This document shows positions 56,220 to 64,000 of a DNA stretch of 64,000 nucleotides, one piece after another. A program made the position numbers and the translations under genes. Where the stretch lies: positions 3,162,001 to 3,226,000 of the forward strand of contig OZ243919.1 of NCBI GenBank assembly GCA_965213885.1, in the 5' to 3' direction. The first letter of the stretch is position 1. Each line of letters begins with the position of its first letter. The notes under the pieces were generated by a model. The model had not been told where the DNA came from, did no database searches, and saw only the letters and a list, made by a program, of their open reading frames with translations. Origin of the DNA: VYFG01 sp965213885. Lineage in GTDB: Bacteria > Pseudomonadota > Gammaproteobacteria > Arenicellales > Poriferihabitantaceae.

Positions 56220-57091
56220 CCGGACAGAGGGTGGCGGCGGATTCGATTGACGACGAGCTGCAGCATTGGCGTCAAGGCGACGTGTCTCTCGATGTCGGAC
56301 TGGAATTCCTTCATGTGGCCGATCTGTCCTGTCCACACAGTCCGGCCTCCGTAAAGGCCGTCGGAGGCAGCGACGGTGACCGGTCGATGAAGGGGCTCGT
56401 CCCCGTTGCCGAAGAGGTGGAAGGTGTCGTTGTCCTGACCCAAACCTGCGACATCGTGCGTTCCTGCAAGAACCGACCGTTTGTTGAAGTTTCGCCCCTC
56501 GTGAGATTCGACGATGCGACGGTGGAACAGGTTCGCAGGCTGAAGAGGCCGGCGTTCGCATACGTTGCGAGCATGGCCGGAGAAGGCATGGTCGCCGACC
56601 TGGATCGCGTCATGACCGTCGAGAAGGCGGTGGTGGCGAACTGGTCACGAACTTCCGGTTGGGTCACGGATTCGGAGAGCCGAGCATTCGCGCGTGCGAT
56701 CGCCCGAAAACGGTCGAGGTTCGCGTTTCCGGACGACTTCGTCGTCGCGGCCGCGCGCTTCCGGCGTCAGATGATGGGGAAGCACAATAAGAGCACAGGC
56801 GAAGGTAGTCATCTGCGAGCGCTTCGCGAAATCCGCATTCGAGGCGAACCATCCTGGAACCACGACGCCGTGGAATTGACGATCTGGTTCATCAAGGAAG
56901 ACGATCCGAATATTGTGAATCCTGACTGGGCGGATCTTGTCCACAAGTGGAGCGTCTTGATCGATGAATCGGGTCGCTTTCGTATGGGAACCGCCACCGC
57001 ATGCCGGTTGGAGGACATCACGGCTCGCGAATACGTGGAAAGCGACGTGCTTGATCTCGATGGCCTGTCTGTCGACGGAGTTCAGGACTGA
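56216..57091 (+). CDS. Uncharacterised protein with a QTCDIV motif, third gene of the cassette
   Basis: The 291-residue protein is not of a named family I can assign. Features are WRQGDVSLDVGLEFLHVADLS at the N-terminus, EGVVVLTQTCDIVRSC near residue 70, FAFPDDFVVAAARFRRQMMGKHNK near 176, and LRALREIRIRGEPSWNHDAVELTIWFI near 206. The cysteine-aspartate motif TQTCDIV recurs, to my recollection, in hypothetical proteins encoded beside TIGR04255 genes. Whether it is catalytic is unknown. It overlaps the HTH gene by four bases. GC and codon use are below those of the neighbouring core genes. Confidence 0.6.
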   Translation: MTGQRVAADSIDDELQHWRQGDVSLDVGLEFLHVADLSCPHSPASVKAVGGSDGDRSMKGLVPVAEEVEGVVVLTQTCDIVRSCKNRPFVEVSPLVRFDDATVEQVRRLKRPAFAYVASMAGEGMVADLDRVMTVEKAVVANWSRTSGWVTDSESRAFARAIARKRSRFAFPDDFVVAAARFRRQMMGKHNKSTGEGSHLRALREIRIRGEPSWNHDAVELTIWFIKEDDPNIVNPDWADLVHKWSVLIDESGRFRMGTATACRLEDITAREYVESDVLDLDGLSVDGVQD

Positions 57092-57219
57092 CACGTACGG
57101 CCACGGTCGTCAGGGGGCTGGATGTCACTATATTGGTTCGGCTTGCCGCAGCTGCGTCGAAATGCTCAGCCAGTTCAACAGCGAGCAAGACGGTTCACCG
57201 TTGTAAGGGAGGAACGCGA

Positions 57220-57309
57220 ATGCGAAATGCCGATCTGATGAACGAGTTGCTTGAAGAGATGAGCAACACCCCTGACGGGAAAATTCTGCTGGTTCGCACA
57301 TTCGGCTAA
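57220..57309 (+). pseudogene. Truncated small protein gene (DUF2513-like start)
   Basis: MRNADLMNELLEEMSNTPDG then KILLVRTFG is followed by TAA. A GGGAGG lies seven bases before the ATG, so translation is likely. The start resembles DUF2513/YjcQ-type proteins, which are about 100 residues and contain a winged helix. Here only the first helix remains, and the frame stops about 50 bases before transposase debris. The family assignment is weak. Confidence 0.35.
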
Positions 57310-57361
57310 CTTCCAGACCCGAGTCGATCTATTCCATTGATTTTAGGGAGAAATCAAAATA

Positions 57362-57795
57362 ATGAATGTGTCCCTACTGGGTACAATCCAGGCGAACGCC
57401 CAATCATCCAAACACCTCGCGTTGCAGGGCAGTGGGCCGAGTGAGCACATCGAGGGGCTTGGCATCCGGCAGGTGCGGGACGATTCGGTTGCGGGCGATG
57501 GTCGCCAGGTCGTCCAGCAGGGTCTGGAAGCTGTGTACCGGCCCATCCGCCGTCGTGCGTTTGCTTCGGGCCTTGGCGTGTGCCGACGGTGAGACCCGGG
57601 CAGGGGCGACGACCGAGGTACGTGCGGCCTCGGCACCGGCGCGGTCGTCGTCGTCGAACAGCAACGGTGCCAGGGATTGGCGCATATGCCATTCCACGTA
57701 GTAGGCAAGCATGCATAGGAAGATATGCGCACGCACCCGATCGGCGTCATAGTGGAAGATCGGCCACACCTTCCAGCGCGAGAAATTAGCCGTGG
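57362..57795 (-). pseudogene. C-terminal remnant of an IS1634/IS4-type transposase
   Basis: The minus-strand frame reads WPIFHYDADRVRAHIFLCML then AYYVEWHMRQSLAPLLFDDD and later VHSFQTLLDDLATIARNRIV. This matches the end of IS1634-family DDE transposases (R.IyH....RVrAHvFLcmLAYyveWHMR). A TGA at 57404-57406 interrupts it, but the reading frame continues as LGVRLDCTQ to a TAG near 57380, suggesting a TGG-to-TGA change. The N-terminal three-quarters are absent. The nagZ stop lies just beyond its upstream end, so the element landed at the 3' end of nagZ. Confidence 0.65.
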
Positions 57796-57805
57796 CGATG
57801 CACGC

Positions 57806-58837
57806 TCAGGCGGTCCCGCACAGAGGCTGTACATCGTCGGCCAGGGCCGCGAGTTCGTCCTCGTCCGCCTCGCATACGGCTCCGGCCATGCGCTCAAGGG
57901 CGGCGTTGCGGGGGAAATCCGCCGGCTCCAGGCTGTCTGCCACCGCCCGCGCGGCCGCCGGGTCGTTGCACACGAGCACCATGTCGCAGCCGGCGGCCAG
58001 GGCCAGGCGGGCACGCTCCGCCGGCGATTCGGCGTCCGCGGCGCCCCGCATGGTCAGGTCGTCGCTGAACACCGCCCCCCGAAAGCCGATCCGGTCCCGC
58101 AGGATCTCGCGGATCCAGCGGCCGGAATAGGTCGGCAGCCGGGAGTCCACCGCGGGAAACCGCACGTGCGCCGTCATGATGCCGCCGAGCAGCGGAGACA
58201 GCAGCCGGAAGGGCATCAGGTCCGACCGCCACAGGTCCCCGAGATCCCGCGGGTCCACCGGAGTTTCCATGTGGGAGTCCGCCCGCACGCCGCCATGTCC
58301 CGGAAAATGCTTTCCCGTCGCCCGCATGCCCGCGCCCGCCATGCCCTGCAGATAAGCCCTGGCCAGGTCGGCGACGACCGCGGCGTCCCCGTGGAACGCC
58401 CGGTCCCCGATCACGTGGCTGTCGAGATCCGCGAGGTCGAGGACCGGGGCGAAACTGAAATCCACGCCCACCCGGCGCAGTTCCGCCGCCATCAGCCGCC
58501 CGGCGCCCTCGGCCAGCCGTCTCGCCCGGACGGGATCGTCCCGGTACGCCGTACCCAGCGCGTACAGCGCAGGGAGGGGCCGGAACCCGTCGCGGAACCG
58601 CTGCACCCGGCCGCCCTCCTGGTCCACCGCCACCAGCAGCGGCGGTGTGCGCAGCGACCGGATCTCCCGGACCAGGCCGGCGACCTGGCGGGGGGACTCG
58701 TAGTTCCGGCTGAACAGGATCACCGCTCCGACGGCCGGACGGCGCAGGAACGCGCATTCCTCTGCGTCCAGCGCCGTACCGGCGACATCGGCCATCAGCG
58801 GCCCCAGGGGCAGGCGGACAGGCGCAGTGTCAGCCAA
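57806..58837 (-). CDS. nagZ: Beta-N-acetylhexosaminidase (peptidoglycan recycling)
   Basis: The 343-residue glycoside hydrolase family 3 protein removes N-acetylglucosamine from recycled anhydromuropeptides in the cytoplasm. GAVILFSRNYES near residue 36, VDQEGGRVQRFRDGF near 69, the signature KHFPGHGGVRADSHMETP near 170, and the catalytic aspartate in FSDDLTMRGA near 255 are present. TTG 58837 is used, directly after the L,D-transpeptidase stop, since no ATG fits. Transposase debris lies just past its 3' end. Confidence 0.94.
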   Translation of the reverse strand: MADTAPVRLPLGPLMADVAGTALDAEECAFLRRPAVGAVILFSRNYESPRQVAGLVREIRSLRTPPLLVAVDQEGGRVQRFRDGFRPLPALYALGTAYRDDPVRARRLAEGAGRLMAAELRRVGVDFSFAPVLDLADLDSHVIGDRAFHGDAAVVADLARAYLQGMAGAGMRATGKHFPGHGGVRADSHMETPVDPRDLGDLWRSDLMPFRLLSPLLGGIMTAHVRFPAVDSRLPTYSGRWIREILRDRIGFRGAVFSDDLTMRGAADAESPAERARLALAAGCDMVLVCNDPAAARAVADSLEPADFPRNAALERMAGAVCEADEDELAALADDVQPLCGTA

Positions 58838-58838
58838 G

Positions 58839-59324
58839 TCAGGCCTCGATCACCACCGGTGTGCCCACCGGCACCCGGTCGAAGAGCTCGATGACGTCCC
58901 GGTTGCACATGCGGATGCAGCCGTGGGACCCGGGATGGCCCATGGGTACGTCATCCGGCGCACCGTGGATATAGATGAAGCGGCGCATGGTATCCACGTC
59001 GCCGAGACGGTTGAAGCCGGGCTCGGTCCCGCTGAGCCAGAGAATCCGGGTCAGGATCCAGTCCCGGCCGGGGAAGGCCTCACGCAGGGCGGGACGATAG
59101 AGCTCCCCGGTGGGCCGGCGTGCCACGAACACGGTGTTCGGCCGGGCGCCCCCGCCGATGCGGGCGCGGACCACATGCCTGCCCCGCGGCGTGCAGAGGC
59201 TGCCGTTGCTTTCTCCGGCACCGTTGGCCGCCGTGGACACCCTGTACCCGTGGACGCGCCCGGCGCCGTCCGTGAAACGGAGCCGCTGCGTGGGGATGGC
59301 GATGTGGATGCCGGGTCCCGTCAT
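58839..59324 (-). CDS. L,D-transpeptidase (YkuD domain)
   Basis: The 161-residue protein is a single YkuD domain with the catalytic motif YIHGAPDDVPMGHPGSHGCIRMCNRDVIELFD (key residues H, SHGCIRM) near residues 115-145. It lacks a signal peptide or LysM domain, so export is unclear. It resembles the short YkuD proteins found beside nagZ in gammaproteobacteria. It would form 3-3 peptidoglycan cross-links or act in cell-wall recycling. It overlaps the phosphatase gene by four bases. Confidence 0.88.
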   Translation of the reverse strand: MTGPGIHIAIPTQRLRFTDGAGRVHGYRVSTAANGAGESNGSLCTPRGRHVVRARIGGGARPNTVFVARRPTGELYRPALREAFPGRDWILTRILWLSGTEPGFNRLGDVDTMRRFIYIHGAPDDVPMGHPGSHGCIRMCNRDVIELFDRVPVGTPVVIEA

Positions 59325-59797
59325 GCCTCCCGCAGCAGGTGATCGATTAGCCCGTCGCTGGCCGCCTCGATCAGGTCGATCGCGCGGTCGAACCCGTTGT
59401 CGTCGCCGTAGTAGGGATCGGGCACCTCGTCGGGGCCGTCGATGGCGGCGAACTCCATGAAAAGCCGCACCTTGTGGGCGCGGTTCGAGCCGGCCATCCT
59501 GACCAGCTCCCGGTGATTCCCGTGGTCCATCGCGATGAGGTAGTCGAAGGCCTCCAGGTCGTCCGGCCGCACCTGGCGCGCCCTGAGTGGGGAGAGGTCG
59601 AACCCCCGGTTCGCGGCCGCGAACCGGGCGCGGCGGTCCGGCGGATGGCCGACGTGCCAGTCGCCGGTGCCCGCGGAATCCACGATGAAGCGCCCGCCGA
59701 GACCCCGGTCCGACAGGCGCTGGCGGAACACCCCTTCGGCCGTGGGGGACCGGCAGATGTTGCCGAGACAGACGAACAGGATCGCGGTTCCGGGCAC
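59321..59797 (-). CDS. Low-molecular-weight protein-tyrosine phosphatase
   Basis: The 158-residue product (GTG 59797) has the P-loop VCLGNICRSPTAEG near residue 8, with the nucleophilic cysteine and the CX5RS pattern, and the acid motif DEVPDPYYGDD near 124. It removes phosphate from tyrosine in proteins and may regulate polysaccharide export. No ATG lies close to the conserved start, so GTG is preferred to the distant ATG at 59848, which overlaps spoT. Four-base overlap with the L,D-transpeptidase gene. Confidence 0.9.
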   Translation of the reverse strand: MPGTAILFVCLGNICRSPTAEGVFRQRLSDRGLGGRFIVDSAGTGDWHVGHPPDRRARFAAANRGFDLSPLRARQVRPDDLEAFDYLIAMDHGNHRELVRMAGSNRAHKVRLFMEFAAIDGPDEVPDPYYGDDNGFDRAIDLIEAASDGLIDHLLREA

Positions 59798-59807
59798 GGG
59801 CGGGATG

Positions 59808-62054
59808 CTAGCGCGGGCGCTGGAGCCGGATGACCGACGGCTTGACATGCAGGTCCCGCAGGATATCCGCCAGATGCTTGCGGCCCCTGACCTCGATCAC
59901 GAACGACATGCGTGACGTGTTGCCGGCCTGCCCCTCCACGTCGAGCTTGTTGATGTTGGATTCATGGAGGGCGATGGCATTGGCAATGTCCGACAGGACC
60001 CCGGGCTGGTTCCGGGTCTCCATCTTCACCAGGGCCTCGAAATTCCCCCGGGTGTCGTCCGCCCAGTTGAGGTGGAAGAACTGGTCCGGGTGTTTCATGA
60101 TGCCCCGGGAATTGGGGCACCTGAGCCGGTGGATCACCAACCCCCGGTCGGCGGTGGTGGTGCCGATGATGCGGTCGTCGGGGATCGGGTGGCAGCACTT
60201 GGCATAGGTCACCAGGAGCCCCTCGGTGCCTTCGATGGTGAGGTTGCCCGGGTTGGCGCCCGGACGGCGGCTGCGGGTGGGCTTTTCCCCCGGCTCCCTG
60301 ATCTCCGCGACGAGCTGCTTGGCCACGATGGGCGCCAGCCGCTTGCCGGAGCCGATATCGATGAGGAGTTCCGGCCAGTCCTCCAGCCCGAGGGCGTTCA
60401 GGAGAACGATCTTGTGCTGGCTGGGGATCCGCATCCGGCCGTATCCCTGGTCCCACAGCGCCTTGCGCAGCATCTTCTGGCCGAGCTTGAGGGACTGTTT
60501 CGTTTTCTGGCTGTTGAGGTAGTGGCGGATGGCGCTGCGCGCCTTGGAGGTGACCACGTAGTTGAGCCACCCGGGCTCCGGGCGGACGCGCCCGGCGGTG
60601 GTGATTTCCACGTGATTCCCGTTGCGCAGCCTCTCGTACAGCGGCACCTCCCGGTTGTTGATCCTGGCGCCGAAACAGCGGTTGCCCACGTCGGAATGCA
60701 CCGCGTAGGCGAAGTCCAGTGCCGTGGAATTGCGCGGCAGCCGCTTGATGTCGCCCTTGGGCGTGAACACGTAGACCTCGTCCGGGTACAGGTCGGCCTT
60801 GAGATGCTCGATGAACTCGCCGGAATCGCCGGAGTCCTGCTGCGACTCGAGAAAGCTCGCCAGCCATTTCTGCGCCAGTTTCTGGGGCGCCGTGTCGTCC
60901 GACTGGTCGGTCTTGTAGCGCCAGTGGGACGCCACGCCGGCCTCGGCCATCTGGTGCATGGCCCTGCTGCGTATCTGCACCTCCACGATCTTGCCGTTGG
61001 AGTCGAACACGGACGTATGCAGGGACTGGTACCCGTTGGCCTTGGGAATCGCGATGTAGTCCTTGAAGGTCGCGGGCCTCGGCTTGTAGATGCTGTGGAT
61101 GATGCCGAGAGCCAGATAGCACTGGTTGCGGTTGTCCGTGATCACCCGCAGGGCCTGGAGATCGTTGATGTCGCGGAAATCGATCCGCCGGGTTTCCCGG
61201 CTCCGCGCCTTCCGGTAGATGCTGTAGATACTCTTCTCCCGGCCCTCGACCTCGGCCTCGATCCCGACCCGGGCCAGGGTTTCCTGAATCTTGCGGCCAA
61301 CCTTGTCGGTGGTTCCCTTGCGCATGCGCTTGCTGGAGCGGATGTATTTGATGATCACGTCGTAGCGATGCGGATACAGGGACCGCAGGGCCAGGTCCTC
61401 GAGGTGGTCGGACAGTTCGCGCATGCCCATGCGGTTGGCGATGGGGGCGTAGATGTCCAGGGTCTGGCGGGCGATGCGGCGGCGCCTTTTCCCGGAGAGG
61501 GCGTCCAGCGTGCGCATGTTGTGCAGCCGGTCGCAGAGTTTGATGATGATCACGCGAATGTCCTGGGCCATGGCCATGAACATCTTGCGGAATGATGCCG
61601 CCTCGGCATGTTTCCTGGAGTCCACTTCCAGCTGGCTGACCTTGCTGACACCGTCCACCAGGTGCGCCACGTCCGCGCCGAACCTGGCCGCCAGCTCCTC
61701 CAGGGTCACCTCCGTGTCCTCGACCACGTCATGCAGGATCGCGGCGATGATGGTGCGGCTGTCCATGCGCATCTCGCCGAGAATCTCCGCCACGGCGACG
61801 GGATGGGAGATATACGCCTCCCCGGTCTGCCGCGTCTGGCCCTTGTGGGCGCCGGCGCCGAATTCGAAGGCGTCCTCGACCTTGGACAGCGCCTCGTCGT
61901 CCATGTACTCGCCGAGGTTTTTCAGCAGCTTCCTGACCAGGGGGCGGTCAGCTTTGTCCCCCCGGCTTCTGAAAATCCTGGCTTCGGACAGGGGCATCAG
62001 GTCAGAAAGCCCACGCGGCCTGGCGACACCCGGCCGGCCAGGCGGTGGCGACAT
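59808..62054 (-). CDS. spoT: Bifunctional (p)ppGpp synthetase/hydrolase
   Basis: The 748-residue protein makes and degrades the stringent-response alarmone. The hydrolase HD domain is intact (ISHPVAVAEILGEMRMDSRTIIAAILHDVVEDTEV near residues 82-115). The synthetase has FRDINDLQALRVITDN near 297 and YIAIPKANGYQSLHTSVFD near 334. A TGS domain (VYVFTPKGDIKRLPRNSTALDFAYAVHSDVG) and a C-terminal ACT domain follow. ATG 62054 overlaps the rpoZ stop (TGATG), the usual rpoZ-spoT coupling. A start at the internal ATG for residue 20 is possible. Confidence 0.96.
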   Translation of the reverse strand: MSPPPGRPGVARPRGLSDLMPLSEARIFRSRGDKADRPLVRKLLKNLGEYMDDEALSKVEDAFEFGAGAHKGQTRQTGEAYISHPVAVAEILGEMRMDSRTIIAAILHDVVEDTEVTLEELAARFGADVAHLVDGVSKVSQLEVDSRKHAEAASFRKMFMAMAQDIRVIIIKLCDRLHNMRTLDALSGKRRRRIARQTLDIYAPIANRMGMRELSDHLEDLALRSLYPHRYDVIIKYIRSSKRMRKGTTDKVGRKIQETLARVGIEAEVEGREKSIYSIYRKARSRETRRIDFRDINDLQALRVITDNRNQCYLALGIIHSIYKPRPATFKDYIAIPKANGYQSLHTSVFDSNGKIVEVQIRSRAMHQMAEAGVASHWRYKTDQSDDTAPQKLAQKWLASFLESQQDSGDSGEFIEHLKADLYPDEVYVFTPKGDIKRLPRNSTALDFAYAVHSDVGNRCFGARINNREVPLYERLRNGNHVEITTAGRVRPEPGWLNYVVTSKARSAIRHYLNSQKTKQSLKLGQKMLRKALWDQGYGRMRIPSQHKIVLLNALGLEDWPELLIDIGSGKRLAPIVAKQLVAEIREPGEKPTRSRRPGANPGNLTIEGTEGLLVTYAKCCHPIPDDRIIGTTTADRGLVIHRLRCPNSRGIMKHPDQFFHLNWADDTRGNFEALVKMETRNQPGVLSDIANAIALHESNINKLDVEGQAGNTSRMSFVIEVRGRKHLADILRDLHVKPSVIRLQRPR

Positions 62055-62401
62055 CAGTTGATCTCGTCGTTCTCCGCGGAAGGGGCCCCGGTGAAACCGC
62101 CGAGCATGGAGGCCAGTTCGGCATCCAGGGCGGAGGTGGCGCTGTCCGGGTCGTCTCCCGTCCCGGAATCGGCGGTGCCGAAGCTGAGTTCCGGCAGCGA
62201 GGTTTCCTCGTCCAGGATTTCGGGTCCGATATACCCCTCGGCGATTTCCCGGAGTGCGATCACGGTGGGCTTGTCGTTTTCCACCGGCACATGGGGCTCC
62301 GCGCCAAGGATGAGCTGACGGGCCCGCTTGGTGGCGATCAGCACCAGTTGGAAACGGTTGTCGACGTGCTCCAGGCAGTCGGTGACGGTAATTCGTGCCA
62401 T
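62054..62401 (-). CDS. rpoZ: RNA polymerase omega subunit
   Basis: The 115-residue product has the omega signature MARITVTDCLEHVDNRFQLVLIATKRARQL followed by NDKPTVIALREIAEGYI. It stabilises the RNA polymerase beta-prime subunit and mediates part of the ppGpp response. The C-terminal tail (EETSLPELSFGTADSGTGDD onward) is longer and more acidic than in E. coli. It lies between gmk and spoT, the conserved order. Confidence 0.94.
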   Translation of the reverse strand: MARITVTDCLEHVDNRFQLVLIATKRARQLILGAEPHVPVENDKPTVIALREIAEGYIGPEILDEETSLPELSFGTADSGTGDDPDSATSALDAELASMLGGFTGAPSAENDEIN

Positions 62402-62470
62402 GACGGATTGTCCTCTTGAAAATATGGTTGAAATAGTATCAAAAATCCGGGCTCCGGGGGGCCGGGCCGG

Positions 62471-63067
62471 TCACCTCGGAAACCGGGTGTCCTGCGTGTC
62501 CCGCCCGGGATGTCCGAGGGTCTCCAGCAGGTCGTTCAGCTCGCCGAGCGCGCGGTCGAACTCATCGTTGACGATCACCCTGTCGTACTCGTGGCTGTGG
62601 CTCATTTCACTGTCCGCCTCCCGCATCCGCTTTTCGATGACGGCATCGCTGTCCTGTCCCCGGCCACGAAGCCTTTGTTCGAGAATTTCCCGGGAGGGGG
62701 GCATGATGAACACGGAGCGGGCCCCCGGATACATCCGCCGCACCTTGCGCGCGCCCTGCCAGTCGATCTCGAGGAGGGCATGCATTCCGGCGTCCGTCAG
62801 GGACCGGATCGCCGCCAGCGAAGTGCCGTAGCAATTGCCGAACACCTCCGCATACTCCACGAACAGGCCGCTTCGGACCATCTGTGCGAACCGGTCGTGG
62901 TCCACGAAGTGATAGTCCCTGCCGTCGGTTTCACCCGGTCGCCGGGGGCGGGTCGTGTGGGAAATGGTGAGGCCCGCGTCGCCGCGGGCCTGCACGAGCG
63001 CCCGCGACAGGCTGGTCTTGCCGGCCCCGGACGGTGCGGAAAGGATCAGGATGCCGGGACTGTGCAT
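62471..63067 (-). CDS. gmk: Guanylate kinase
   Basis: The 198-residue kinase phosphorylates GMP. The P-loop LSAPSGAGKTSLSRALVQ is near residue 9, SHTTRPRRPGETDGRDYHFV near 36, EYAEVFGNCYGTS near 74, and VLLEIDWQGARKVR with the lid FIMPPS follow. It is the first of the gmk-rpoZ-spoT group on the minus strand, preceded by yicC after a 164-base spacer. Confidence 0.96.
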   Translation of the reverse strand: MHSPGILILSAPSGAGKTSLSRALVQARGDAGLTISHTTRPRRPGETDGRDYHFVDHDRFAQMVRSGLFVEYAEVFGNCYGTSLAAIRSLTDAGMHALLEIDWQGARKVRRMYPGARSVFIMPPSREILEQRLRGRGQDSDAVIEKRMREADSEMSHSHEYDRVIVNDEFDRALGELNDLLETLGHPGRDTQDTRFPR

Positions 63068-63231
63068 GACTCCAGGTCGGTGAATCGGGATCGCGGGATC
63101 GGCGCGGGGGCCCCTGGCCGGCGATGCGGAACCGGGCGGCCGGCGGGGCGCGTATTCTATGCCAAACCGGCGTCACCTGCACGCCGGCACGGCCCGGGCG
63201 AACCGCCGGGCACCCGGCAGCCGTGCGGCGA

Positions 63232-64000
63232 CTATTCCAGGTTCTGCGCCTGTTCCCGCATCTGGTCGATCAGCACCTTGAGTTCCACGGAGGCGTCGGT
63301 GACCCTGAGATCGCTCGACTTGGACCCCAACGTATTGGCTTCCCGGTTGAGTTCCTGCATGAGGAAGTCCAGCCGCCGGCCCGCCGGTTCGTTCCGACCC
63401 AGCGCCCGGTCGATCTCGCCGAGGTGGGTTTCCAGCCGGTCCAGTTCCTCGCTGACGTCGGCCCGGGTCAGCAGCAGCGCCTGTTCCTGGGCGATCCGGG
63501 CCGGCTCGACCTCCTCCCCCAGCTCCCCGAGCCGGCGCCCCCAGCGGGACTTCAGGCTCTCCTCGATCTCCGGCAGCGCCGCCCGGAGCTGCGCAATGAT
63601 GGCCCGCGCGCCCTCCGCCCTTTCCCGGATCAACTCGGCCAGCCTGGCGCCCTCGCGCCGGCGGACACCGCGCAGGTCCAGCAGGGCTTCGCCGAGCAGT
63701 TCCTGTGCCGACTCGGCCAGGGACCCGTAGTCCGGATCCGCCTGTTCCATCACGCCGGGCCAGCGCAGCAAATCCACCGGGTCCGGGCTGCCCGCCCCCG
63801 GAACGATCCCGGCGACAGCCTCCAGGGCCCGGGACAGGGCTTCCGTGGCCGGAACATTGATCCGGATCTCGCGGTTCAGGCCCGGCGCGGGATCAAATCC
63901 CAGTATGGCGTCCACCCGGCCCCGCCCCAGCGCGGCCTGGATCCGGTCGCGGCAACCGGGCTCTGCGGCGCGCAGCGTGTCCGGGAGCTTCAGGTGGATG
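63232..64000 (-). CDS. yicC: YicC-family endoribonuclease (5' end outside the window)
   Basis: The reading frame continues to the window edge, giving 256 residues of an expected 285-290. Visible features are LRAAEPGCRDRIQAALGRGRVDAILGFD from the N-terminal domain, and the C-terminal YicC/DUF1732 signature RLDFLMQELNREANTLGSKSSD with LKVLIDQMREQAQNLE at the end. YicC is an RNase implicated in small RNA decay. It precedes gmk, a conserved pairing. The true start lies upstream of base 64000 on the minus strand. Confidence 0.92.
   Translation of the reverse strand, partial: IHLKLPDTLRAAEPGCRDRIQAALGRGRVDAILGFDPAPGLNREIRINVPATEALSRALEAVAGIVPGAGSPDPVDLLRWPGVMEQADPDYGSLAESAQELLGEALLDLRGVRRREGARLAELIRERAEGARAIIAQLRAALPEIEESLKSRWGRRLGELGEEVEPARIAQEQALLLTRADVSEELDRLETHLGEIDRALGRNEPAGRRLDFLMQELNREANTLGSKSSDLRVTDASVELKVLIDQMREQAQNLE

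Noticed and set aside
1..64000. CRISPR arrays, rRNA and tRNA genes
   Set aside because: No regularly spaced direct repeats, no rRNA-like stretches and no cloverleaf with a T-loop GTTCAAATC-like core were found by eye; a covariance-model search would be needed to exclude a tRNA fully.

Overview
The window is a stretch of a GC-rich proteobacterial chromosome, most likely a gammaproteobacterium. The evidence is the gene order spoT-rpoZ-gmk-yicC, lptM-lysA beside argH, tsaD-dnaG, a complete aa3 cytochrome c oxidase locus with Cox11-type CtaG and DUF2244/DUF2909/DUF2970 partners, and AcrB-type RND genes. No rRNA or tRNA gene was recognised by eye, so the species cannot be named. Core genes are very GC-rich, while several accessory blocks are visibly lower in GC.

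Region 1 (1-12,900, lower GC) is a catabolic island. It holds the end of a probable E1-beta gene, a free-standing lipoyl domain, an E2 catalytic domain without its own lipoyl domain, TRAP transporter genes (dctP, dctQ, and dctM far away and inverted), a split transketolase in reversed order, an aconitase X pair whose small subunit is frameshifted, an HxlR regulator divergent from a zinc-type alcohol dehydrogenase, a dedicated lipoyl synthase, an SDR dehydrogenase and a NIPSNAP protein. A near-identical 20-bp sequence lies upstream of dctP, between hxlR and the alcohol dehydrogenase gene, and upstream of dctM, so these units probably form one regulon.

Region 2 (12,900-28,950, high GC) is core. 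It holds a D-2-hydroxyglutarate/lactate dehydrogenase-type flavoprotein, crotonase and CoA-transferase genes, tsaD, dnaG, plsY, folB, folK, a serine-glyoxylate aminotransferase, msrA and a PuuD-like membrane protein. A mobile insertion (about 16,400-19,950) interrupts it, flanked by direct repeats of the crotonase/CoA-transferase genes. The insertion carries a ParA/ribbon-helix-helix partition cassette with palindromic sites, a Phd antitoxin with a truncated VapC, a DUF6338 protein, and truncated genes at both edges.

Region 3 (29,000-36,000) is accessory. Two surface-lipoprotein genes of TbpB/Slam-like style diverge around a tyrosine recombinase gene. That gene is bracketed by two lox-like 13-8-13 inverted repeats in opposite orientation, with a promoter-like sequence abutting the right-hand site. 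This is a candidate invertible-promoter (phase variation) switch. A decayed TnpB gene and a truncated ghrA remnant follow.

Region 4 (36,100-54,000, high GC) is core. It covers heme O synthase and cytochrome c oxidase biogenesis, an RND efflux pair, aroE, a 5'-nucleotidase, lysA, lptM and argH. Region 5 (54,300-57,800) is a cassette bounded by transposase-related debris. It holds a tightly coupled three-gene operon (TIGR04255 family, HTH protein, and an uncharacterised QTCDIV-motif protein) that is a candidate undescribed defence-type system. Region 6 (57,800-64,000) returns to core with nagZ, an L,D-transpeptidase, a low-molecular-weight phosphatase, spoT, rpoZ, gmk and the 3' part of yicC.
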